Source of the DNA: an uncultured Acetatifactor sp.
GTDB lineage: Bacteria > Bacillota > Clostridia > Lachnospirales > Lachnospiraceae
Assembly (NCBI GenBank): GCA_910588225.1
Contig: CAJUQT010000017.1
Span: 10,178-74,177 of the forward strand
DNA length: 64,000 nucleotides
Direction: 5' to 3'
Both the position numbers and the translations under genes were made by a program. The notes under the pieces were generated by a model that had not been told where the DNA came from, did no database searches, and saw only the letters and a list, made by a program, of their open reading frames with translations. How positions within the stretch are numbered: position 1 is the stretch's first letter; every line of letters starts with the position of its first letter. Below, in pieces: positions 58,208-64,000 of this stretch.

Positions 58208-58555
58208 ATGGAAAGAGATATAGAAAAAGACTTGTTAGAAATTGAAGGCGCCATAAGGAGCCAGACAGAAAGAAATAATATGTTCACGGTGTCAGTTTTG
58301 CAGAGGTGTTATAAGCTGGTATCTCAGTTAAAGGAATATAAAGAGTTAGAGGAACAGGGAAGGCTTCTGGAGCTTCCCTGTGCGGTGGGAAGCCGGGTAT
58401 ATGAGCTATATCAGTTTATGGGTGAAGGCCCATGGGAGATTGATGTCCGTAAGATCAGGCTGGAGGATTTGGAGAAGATAGGGAAGACAGTTTTTCTGAC
58501 CCGGGAAGACGCCGAAGCTGCGTTGAAAGAATTAGAGGAGGGCAGGAAGGCATGA
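58208..58555 (+). CDS. Small phage protein, unknown
   Basis: A 115-residue acidic protein: RDIEKDLLEIEGAIRSQTER, LVSQLKEYKELEEQGRLLEL and a C-terminal TREDAEAALKELEEGRKA. The central CAVGSRVYELYQFMG with VFLTREDAE is a pattern seen in phage proteins next to ASCH-like genes, of unknown function. ATG 58208 follows AAAGGAT; ATG 58199 overlaps it. It overlaps the next gene by four bases. Confidence 0.7.
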   Translation: MERDIEKDLLEIEGAIRSQTERNNMFTVSVLQRCYKLVSQLKEYKELEEQGRLLELPCAVGSRVYELYQFMGEGPWEIDVRKIRLEDLEKIGKTVFLTREDAEAALKELEEGRKA

Positions 58556-59163
58556 GTAGAGTATTACCAATTCTTTTTAATACGGAGATGGTGCAGGCCA
58601 TTCTGGATGGCAGAAAGACGGTTACGCGGCGGGTGGTGAAACCACAACCGATTCAGGTCGGTTTTTTCTGGAAAATAGGCTGGGCAGCATGGTCGAATAA
58701 TATTTCAAGCCTGCATCTGATGCCCGGCCATAGCTTATACAACCGTATGCCTTGCCATACAGGCGATATTCTGTATGTGCGTGAGACGTGGGCAGAATGG
58801 ACCGGGGGATATATTTATAGGGCATGGCCGTATCCGTTTCCACAGCCAGGATGTTATCCGACAACAGTCTGGCGCCCATCCATCCACATGCCCAAAGAAG
58901 CAGCCCGTATCTGGCTTAAGGTGACGGATGTGCGGGTGGAGCGGCTACAGGATATTAATGAGATGGGCGGAAAACGAGAAGGGTTTGTCAATGATATATG
59001 CTTAGAAGACGGAACTGGAAAGAGCGCAGTAAAACATTTTGCGGATTTATGGGAGTCCACAATCAAGAAGGAAGACATTGACAAGTATGGCTGGGAAGTA
59101 AATCCATGGGTATGGGTGATAGAGTTTGAGATGTGCGAGAAGCCAGAAGGGAGTAGTAAATGA
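58552..59163 (+). CDS. ASCH/PUA-like phage protein
   Basis: A 203-residue protein: ILFNTEMVQAILDGRKTVTR at the start and GDILYVRETWAEW match the common phage ASCH/PUA-like family (the (V/I)L(F)NTEMVRAILDGRKTxTRRVIKP signature); the C-terminus ends ADLWESTIKKEDIDKYGWEV then NPWVWVIEFE. ASCH domains are RNA-binding-like. Its start overlaps the previous stop (ATGA) and its stop overlaps the next start. Confidence 0.8.
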   Translation: MSRVLPILFNTEMVQAILDGRKTVTRRVVKPQPIQVGFFWKIGWAAWSNNISSLHLMPGHSLYNRMPCHTGDILYVRETWAEWTGGYIYRAWPYPFPQPGCYPTTVWRPSIHMPKEAARIWLKVTDVRVERLQDINEMGGKREGFVNDICLEDGTGKSAVKHFADLWESTIKKEDIDKYGWEVNPWVWVIEFEMCEKPEGSSK

Positions 59164-59450
59164 CGAACGAAAAACTTGAATATGCAAATCTGCTGAAAAA
59201 GAAAATAGATCATTTGGACGGAGAAGTACGTCTATTAATGGATCTGTGTCCTCCAGTAAGAAGTGCCAACAGGTTGGGGGCGGGGAAAAGAGGGTGGCTG
59301 CAGAAAATCAGAAATGGGAAATTAATACATACGAAGCCCTGGCTTGTAGAGCGCGAGATTGAATTATCAAATGAAGATATCAGGGCATTGTTGGACATCC
59401 GCATGGCGGAAAAAGAGGCCTTGCAACAAGCTTTAGAAGAATTGGAATAG
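59160..59450 (+). CDS. Small phage protein, unknown
   Basis: A 96-residue helical, charged protein: EKLEYANLLKKKIDHLDGEV, LEVE-type helices and a C-terminal RMAEKEALQQALEELE coiled coil. It overlaps the previous gene (ATGA). Not recognised. Part of a run of overlapping short genes between replication and late-control genes. Confidence 0.65.
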   Translation: MTNEKLEYANLLKKKIDHLDGEVRLLMDLCPPVRSANRLGAGKRGWLQKIRNGKLIHTKPWLVEREIELSNEDIRALLDIRMAEKEALQQALEELE

Positions 59451-59517
59451 ATGGAATAGAGTTCTTCCAGATCAGGGAGATACCTGGAAGCCGAATGCCG
59501 AAACAATAGCTTTAGAT

Positions 59518-59733
59518 ATGGCAATGGCAGCTCTGGAAGAGATTCAGAAGTATCACGCTGTTGGTACTGTGCAAGAGTGCAAGGAGGCTCGCGAGAAGCA
59601 GGTCCCAAAGAAGATCATTCCGGACGGTGCCTTCGGAAAGTGTCCTTGCTGTGGCGAGCCGTTCAATTTGGAGCTGATCAGCGAGTATGACATGAGTTTC
59701 TGTATATGGAGTGGGCAGAGGTTGGAGGATTGA
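59518..59733 (+). CDS. Small zinc-ribbon phage protein
   Basis: A 71-residue protein ending in a zinc-ribbon knuckle pair: GKCPCCGEPF and a degenerate partner near MSFCIWSGQRLED, where the usual CxxCG is only partly kept. In-frame sequence before the first Met reads DTWKPNAETIALD, which looks like native protein, so the true start may lie further upstream or the gene may be slightly damaged. Similar zinc-finger proteins are common in siphophage genomes. Confidence 0.6.
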   Translation: MAMAALEEIQKYHAVGTVQECKEAREKQVPKKIIPDGAFGKCPCCGEPFNLELISEYDMSFCIWSGQRLED

Positions 59734-59765
59734 CAGAGAGTATTTGCAGGAGAGGAGGACATGAT

Positions 59766-60188
59766 TTGGATAAAACAATACTGCAGGATTACATAGACGC
59801 TTGTGAGCTGATCAAAGAGACTGAAAAAGATATTCGCAGGCTGAACCAGAAAAAGAAAACGGTTATCCAAACCAATGTGAAGGGCTCTATGTCTGAGTTC
59901 CCATATGTTGAGCAGCATTTCAAAATTCAGGGAACCACATTCACCGTAAAAGATGATAATGCCCTGCGATATGAAGAGCAGCTGCTGGAGCAGAGGAAGG
60001 CCAACGCGGAACAGATAAAGATTCAGGTGGAAGAGTGGATGCTGACCCTTCCTTCCCGGATGCAACGGATTGTAAAGTACCGATATCTGGAGGGATTACC
60101 CTGGGAGAAGGTGGCATTGAAGCTGGGGAGGAAGGCAACAGGGGAAAGTATCAGAAAGGAAGCGGAAAGATTTTTGGAAAAAATTTAA
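59766..60188 (+). CDS. Sigma-70 region 4-like / ArpU-type late transcription regulator
   Basis: A 140-residue protein starting at TTG 59766 after GAGGAGG; an in-frame ATG at 59706 is inside the previous gene. N-terminal helical part (LDKTILQDYIDACELIKETE), a middle beta-like stretch, and a C-terminal sigma-region-4-type helix-turn-helix: MQRIVKYRYLEGLPWEKVAL, KLGRKATGESIRKEAERFLE. Such proteins (ArpU/RinA-like) switch on late genes in Gram-positive phages; here it lies just before terminase genes, as expected. Confidence 0.8.
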   Translation: MDKTILQDYIDACELIKETEKDIRRLNQKKKTVIQTNVKGSMSEFPYVEQHFKIQGTTFTVKDDNALRYEEQLLEQRKANAEQIKIQVEEWMLTLPSRMQRIVKYRYLEGLPWEKVALKLGRKATGESIRKEAERFLEKI

Positions 60189-60276
60189 AGTTTGTCCGTT
60201 TTGTCCGGATTGTCCGTTTTCAATGTGGTAATATGGTATCAGGTCAAAGTGTATAGATGTTTTTATCAAACCTCTA

Positions 60277-60308
60277 AAGAGCCCCTGTTAAGTAGGGGTT
60301 TCTTTTTA
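60277..60308 (+). terminator. Rho-independent terminator after late regulator
   Basis: GCCCCT (60281-60286) pairs with AGGGGT (60294-60299), extended by AAAG/CTTT, 7-nt loop GTTAAGT, then TTTCTTTTT. It ends the upstream phage operon before the membrane cargo gene. Confidence 0.85.
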
Positions 60309-60354
60309 TTACTTTTTGATATATAATCAGGGTATATAAAAGGAGGAAGAATAA

Positions 60355-60855
60355 ATGTACGATGTTGAAAAAAGATTAAAATACTTAAAAATGATGCAGA
60401 AAAAGATAAAGCCAGAAGAATATAGACATGATGGAGATCTTGCAAAATATTCTACTGAGTCTGAAAGATATAACGCAATCTATGAAGAGATTAAAAAATG
60501 TGACGATCAGGAATTAAGTAATTTGGAAGTATTGCTAAATTGTGAAATTGAAAGCAGTAAAAGGTTTTATGATTATTCGAATATTGTTCCACTGACAATA
60601 TCTATACTTGCTTTGGTTTTTTCTAGTGTGTCGCAATTTGTATCTTCGATAATGCAAATAGCAAGTGAAGATGTGTCTGTGCTTGAGGCTGGTACAGATT
60701 TATTTATGTTGATTTTGCAGATGATAATGATATTAGCCATCGTATGTCTTATAGTATATTTATTTATTAATGTGATAGGCAGTAAAACGATAAACCAAAA
60801 GTTATATTTACTTTTTATATTAAGAAACGTTAAAGAAAAGAAAGGGATAGCCTGA
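60355..60855 (+). CDS. Prophage cargo membrane protein with coiled coil
   Basis: A 166-residue protein: an N-terminal charged helix (VEKRLKYLKMMQKKIKPEEY) and coiled coil, then two membrane helices (IVPLTISILALVFSSVSQFV and LFMLILQMIMILAIVCLIVY) and a short cytoplasmic tail. AT-rich relative to neighbours, with its own AGGAGG site, a TATAAT at 60322 and terminators on both sides, the signature of a moron gene expressed from the prophage. The design resembles small SLATT-like membrane effectors; an exclusion role is a guess. Confidence 0.75.
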   Translation: MYDVEKRLKYLKMMQKKIKPEEYRHDGDLAKYSTESERYNAIYEEIKKCDDQELSNLEVLLNCEIESSKRFYDYSNIVPLTISILALVFSSVSQFVSSIMQIASEDVSVLEAGTDLFMLILQMIMILAIVCLIVYLFINVIGSKTINQKLYLLFILRNVKEKKGIA

Positions 60856-60868
60856 GCTGTCCCTTTTC
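60839..60868 (+). terminator. Terminator after cargo gene
   Basis: GAAAGGGATAG (60840-60850) pairs with CTGTCCCTTTT (60857-60867) with one G-U, loop CCTGAG. It isolates the cargo gene from the packaging genes. Confidence 0.8.
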
Positions 60869-60903
60869 TGTATCCAAAAACGACGAATGAGAGGTGGTGA
60901 TGG

Positions 60904-61665
60904 GTGAATGAAGAAGTAAGAGAGAAAGCTTTTGGTGATTACCGAAAAGGGATGAAATATAAAGAGATAGCAGAAAAGTACGGTGTCAGCTTATCGGCAG
61001 TGAAGTCCTGGGCGACCCGATACTGGAAAAAGGAAGGTTGCAACCAGAAAGAGAAAAAGTTGCAACCCAAAAAGAAAAAAGTTGCAACCAGAGGAGCACA
61101 GCCTGGGAATAAAAATGCCACAGGTCCTCCGGGAAATAAGAACGCAGTCAAGACAGGAGAGTTTGAGACTCTCTTTTTTGATGCGCTGGATCCGGAGGAG
61201 AAGCAGCTGATAGCTGGTGTGCCGAAGGATAAAGAGCAGCTGCTGTTTCAGGAGATACAGCTTTTGACAGTGAGAGAGCGTCGGATGCTGAAACGGATTG
61301 AAGATATCCGGACATCAGAGGAATGCCAGAAGAACGGGGAACCGATACAGGAGATGACACTGGTAAAAAGGCAAGTCGGTATAGAGAAGGACAAAGAAAC
61401 TGATCTGAAGGAGTATCATGGGAAGCTGGGACAGATACAGGCCATAGAGGAAGCGCTGACCCGTGTGCAGGCCAGAAAGCAGAAAGCGATTGATTCTCTG
61501 CATCGGTTTGGTTTCGATGACGCCCGTCTGGAAATCGAACTGCTCAAACTTGACATGGTATCCGCGAAGCTGGGCGGTCAGGATGCTGAGACAGCGGATG
61601 ACGGATTCCTTGATGCGCTAAATGCGGAGGCAGCCGGCTTATGGGGTGATGCGGATGGAGATTAA
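60904..61665 (+). CDS. Phage terminase small subunit
   Basis: A 253-residue protein starting at GTG 60904 after GAGAGGTGGTG. N-terminal HTH that recognises DNA: EKYGVSLSAVKSWATRYWKK; then a Lys-rich, low-complexity stretch that also carries three palindromes at the DNA level; then the GNKNAxGPPGNKNAVKTGEF motif typical of phage TerS; helices to the C-terminus. It recognises the packaging site and recruits the large subunit, whose start overlaps its 3' end. Confidence 0.92.
   Translation: MNEEVREKAFGDYRKGMKYKEIAEKYGVSLSAVKSWATRYWKKEGCNQKEKKLQPKKKKVATRGAQPGNKNATGPPGNKNAVKTGEFETLFFDALDPEEKQLIAGVPKDKEQLLFQEIQLLTVRERRMLKRIEDIRTSEECQKNGEPIQEMTLVKRQVGIEKDKETDLKEYHGKLGQIQAIEEALTRVQARKQKAIDSLHRFGFDDARLEIELLKLDMVSAKLGGQDAETADDGFLDALNAEAAGLWGDADGD
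61037..61088. repeat. Three palindromic iterons, 22-bp period, candidate packaging site
   Basis: GTTGCAAC occurs at 61037-61044, 61059-61066 and 61081-61088, with exactly 22 bp between starts, separated by A-rich, G-containing spacers. The octamer is a perfect palindrome. 22 is not a multiple of three, so the peptides differ (GCNQ, KLQP, VATR); selection must be on DNA. Sited inside the small terminase gene near its HTH, it fits a pac/cos-type TerS binding site. Confidence 0.8.
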
Positions 61666-63067
61666 AGAGCGCATTGCTGATTTAAGGCAGAAAGTGCAGC
61701 AGATAAAGCAAAAGCGGCAGAAACTGAATCGGATGCAGTTTTTTAAGTTCAAACCGTTTTCTGTAAAGCAGAAGCAGATTCTGACATGGTGGATGTCGGA
61801 CAGCCCGGTAAAGGAATATGACGGGATCATTGCGGACGGCGCCATTCGTTCCGGGAAAACGGTCTGCATGTCCCTGTCTTTTGTATTCTGGGCAATGAGC
61901 TGCTTTTCCGGGCAGAATTTTGCCATGTGTGGTAAGACAATAGGGTCCTTCCGCAGAAATGTGCTGTTTTGGCTGAAATTGATGCTCAGGAGCCGGGGAT
62001 ACCGGGTGACAGATCACCGGAATGACAATCTGGTGGAAATCAGTCGGGGTGAGGTGACAAACTATTTTTATGTCTTTGGTGGCAAGGATGAGCGAAGCCA
62101 GGATCTGATTCAGGGAATTACTCTGGCAGGCGTGTTCTGTGATGAAGTAGCTCTGATGCCGGAGTCATTTGTCAACCAGGCTACCGGCCGATGCTCTGTT
62201 ACAGGGTCAAAATACTGGTTCAACTGCAATCCGGATGGACCGTATCATTGGTTTAAAGTCAACTGGATTGACAAATCCATCGGGTACCTGGGAAAGAAAA
62301 AGGCGGAAGAGCTTAGAGAAAAGGCGCTGAAGGAGGGAAAGGATCCTGACCTGAAAAAGCTACTGTATGTGCATTTCACGATGGATGACAACCTGAGCTT
62401 GTCAGAAGAGATCAAGGCCCGGTATCGTTCCGTATATTCAGGTGTATTCTTCAAGCGCTATATTCTGGGGCTGTGGGTGATGGCAGAAGGCATTATCTAT
62501 GACATGTTCGATTCAAAACGGCATGTAGTGGATATAGAGAAAGTCGTTCTGCCGGAGGATCCGGAGTATTATGTGTCTTGCGACTATGGTACGCAGAATG
62601 CGACGGTTTTTCTTCTCTGGGTAAAGGATATTGAAGGGAAATGGGTTTGCATCAGGGAGTATTACTACAGTGGCCGGGATGAACAGAACCAGAAGACAGA
62701 CAGTAAATTTGCAGATGATCTGAAAAATTGGCTGAACGGCATACAGCCGGAAAAGATTGTTATTGACCCGTCGGCGGCTTCCTTCATTGCAGAACTAAAG
62801 GAAAGAGGGTATCACATAAAGAAAGCGAAAAATGATGTGGCGGACGGGATCCGATATGTGGCCTCTCTGCTGTCCCTGAATAAGATAGCGATATGCCGCT
62901 GCTGTGAAAATACAATAAAAGAGTTCGCATCTTACATATGGGATGAGAAGGCTGCGGAACGCGGAGAAGATAAACCTGTTAAGAAGTCGGATCATTGCAT
63001 GGATGCACTGAGGTATTTTGCATATACGGTTATCCGGAAGCCTAATGGGATGTCTATCTTGAGGTAG
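61655..63067 (+). CDS. Phage terminase large subunit, PBSX type
   Basis: A 470-residue ATPase-nuclease. ATPase: Walker A DGAIRSGKTVCMSLSF, Walker B GVFCDEVALMPE. Nuclease: SCDYGTQNATVF, a Mg-binding VIDPSAASF and the final KSDHCMDALRYFAYT. It cuts and pumps DNA into capsids. ATG 61655 is preferred, with GGGGTGAT upstream; it overlaps the small subunit by 11 nt. Followed at once by the portal gene. Confidence 0.95.
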   Translation: MEIKERIADLRQKVQQIKQKRQKLNRMQFFKFKPFSVKQKQILTWWMSDSPVKEYDGIIADGAIRSGKTVCMSLSFVFWAMSCFSGQNFAMCGKTIGSFRRNVLFWLKLMLRSRGYRVTDHRNDNLVEISRGEVTNYFYVFGGKDERSQDLIQGITLAGVFCDEVALMPESFVNQATGRCSVTGSKYWFNCNPDGPYHWFKVNWIDKSIGYLGKKKAEELREKALKEGKDPDLKKLLYVHFTMDDNLSLSEEIKARYRSVYSGVFFKRYILGLWVMAEGIIYDMFDSKRHVVDIEKVVLPEDPEYYVSCDYGTQNATVFLLWVKDIEGKWVCIREYYYSGRDEQNQKTDSKFADDLKNWLNGIQPEKIVIDPSAASFIAELKERGYHIKKAKNDVADGIRYVASLLSLNKIAICRCCENTIKEFASYIWDEKAAERGEDKPVKKSDHCMDALRYFAYTVIRKPNGMSILR

Positions 63068-63081
63068 GGAGGAGTAATGTG

Positions 63082-63969
63082 ATGGAACTGGAAATGATGA
63101 AAAAGCTGATCAAAAGATACGAGCCCATGCATATGGCTTTTGTGAGGAGCTGTGATATTGCTGAGCGATATTACCGTAACAGGACGGATGTTCTCTTTCA
63201 GCAGAAAAAAGAGGATGAAGAAGGACATCCACTGCGGAATGCTGATAACCGGATCCCGAGGAATTTCCATGGCCTGATTGTCAATCAGAAAGCTTCCTAT
63301 GCTTTCACGGCGCCTCCGCTTTTCAATATCGGGAATAAAGCAGCCAACAAACAGGTTATGGACGCGTTGGGGGATGAATACAAGAAAAACTGTATGGAGC
63401 TGTGTGTGAATGCGGCAAACTGCAGTATTGCGTGGGTGCATTACTGGCGTGGTGAGAACGGATTTGAGTGGGCTGTTGTGGACAGCAAGGAGATTATTCC
63501 AGTGATGTCAAGGAAGCTCAAAAAGAAGCTTCTGGGAGTATTCCGTATATATTCGGATGTTGATGAGACAACCGGGGACAATTACATGATATATGAGTAT
63601 TGGACAGAAACGGAATGCCAGGCGTTCCATCGCAGGATCGGAGATTCTGTAGATGACGGATTGTCTTATTATGATACGTTTGTGAATCCGGAGACAGGAG
63701 ATCCGGTTTCCCAGTATCATCACGACATGGAGGAGGTACCATTTATTCCGTTTCGGAACAATAATATTGATACAGATGATCTGATTAATATAAAGCCGCT
63801 GATTGATGTCTATGACAAAGTATTCAGCGGTTTTATTAATGACCTGGATGATATTCAGGAGCTGATATTTGTGCTCGTAGGCTATGGCGGAACAAAAGTG
63901 AACGGGTTTCTGCAGGACCTGAAAAAGTATAAGGTCATAAAATTGGATAACTTCTCGGAATCTCAATGA
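63082..63969 (+). CDS. Phage portal protein, SPP1-like, prematurely ended
   Basis: A 295-residue open frame matching the first ~60% of SPP1-type portals: ERYYRNRTDVLF, NRIPRNFHGLIVNQKASYAF, and FINDLDDIQELIFVLVGYGG. Normal length is about 450-500 residues. The frame stops at 63967 after VIKLDNFSESQ, where family members continue. The last bases (ending AAAATTGACAACTGAA) do not resemble portal sequence in any frame seen, so an insertion or deletion near 63950 is likely. ATG 63082 follows GGGAGGA; GTG 63079 is too close. Confidence 0.75.
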   Translation: MELEMMKKLIKRYEPMHMAFVRSCDIAERYYRNRTDVLFQQKKEDEEGHPLRNADNRIPRNFHGLIVNQKASYAFTAPPLFNIGNKAANKQVMDALGDEYKKNCMELCVNAANCSIAWVHYWRGENGFEWAVVDSKEIIPVMSRKLKKKLLGVFRIYSDVDETTGDNYMIYEYWTETECQAFHRRIGDSVDDGLSYYDTFVNPETGDPVSQYHHDMEEVPFIPFRNNNIDTDDLINIKPLIDVYDKVFSGFINDLDDIQELIFVLVGYGGTKVNGFLQDLKKYKVIKLDNFSESQ

Positions 63970-64000
63970 ATGTGATTCTAACTGAAAATTGACAACTGAA

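Noticed and set aside
63960..64000. Start of a group II intron or insertion sequence after the portal
   Set aside because: The visible ~40 bases do not show a GUGYG-type intron start or a recognisable terminal repeat; too little sequence to name it.

Overview
The window looks like chromosomal DNA from a spore-forming gut Clostridia, most likely Lachnospiraceae. That is an inference from gene content: a SpoIID/LysM/peptidoglycan-binding protein, an SPFH protein with zinc ribbons, AGGAGG-type ribosome sites, frequent TTG/GTG starts, remnants of GH51 and fucosidase-like glycosidases, and a siphophage-type prophage typical of Firmicutes. No rRNA and no CRISPR array were seen; there is one tRNA.

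Layout. (1) 1-5343: a conflict or peptide-modification island. It has the 3' part of a trypsin-like protease/NACHT (STAND) NTPase gene, an unknown gene, a small protein with an N-terminal Ser/Asn motif translationally coupled to a SPASM radical SAM enzyme, and another unknown gene. (2) 5373-13103: small regulators, a methyltransferase overlapping a PLD-nuclease/DEAD helicase, a broken UvrD-like helicase, a GNAT gene and a frameshifted P-loop kinase. (3) 13235-21761: an unknown acidic protein, a UPF0175/PIN (DUF3368) toxin-antitoxin pair flanked by a decayed copy of the neighbouring gene's 3' end, an EEP-family phosphatase/nuclease, two GNATs, a GH51 remnant, and paired RlaP-like nucleotidyltransferases with a small partner. 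(4) 21870-27388: an SPFH/TM2/zinc-ribbon membrane cluster in two transcription units that share a nearly identical upstream element. (5) 27493-43552: a C39-like peptidase, a ToxN/AbiQ remnant, a SpoIID-LysM protein, a GH95-like remnant, an orphan ABC permease with a histidine kinase, two tandem hybrid histidine kinases, glutamine synthetase and a polytopic membrane protein. (6) 43747-end: tRNA-Ala(CGC) followed by a prophage.

Prophage. The integrase points back toward the tRNA, so the tRNA 3' end is the probable attL. Between integrase and repressor lies a dense RNA region: a structured plus-strand RNA, a complete-looking type I toxin/antisense RNA pair, and a structured minus-strand RNA with its own terminator. 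The repressor and Cro-like genes diverge from two consensus promoters with 15-bp operators. Rightward come small early genes, then a replication module (DUF2800, DUF2815, family A DNA polymerase, primase/VirE-type helicase, VRR-NUC, SNF2 helicase), a PAPS-reductase-like protein, small genes, a sigma/ArpU-like late regulator, a separately terminated membrane-protein cargo gene, and terminase small and large subunits. The last gene is a portal whose frame ends early, just before the window edge.

Most noteworthy: the protease-NTPase/SPASM/Ser-motif island; three perfectly 22-bp-spaced palindromes inside the small terminase gene (a candidate packaging site); the cluster of small RNAs in the lysogeny region; and the co-regulated SPFH/zinc-ribbon cluster. 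The 9-33 kb stretch is unusually rich in broken genes.
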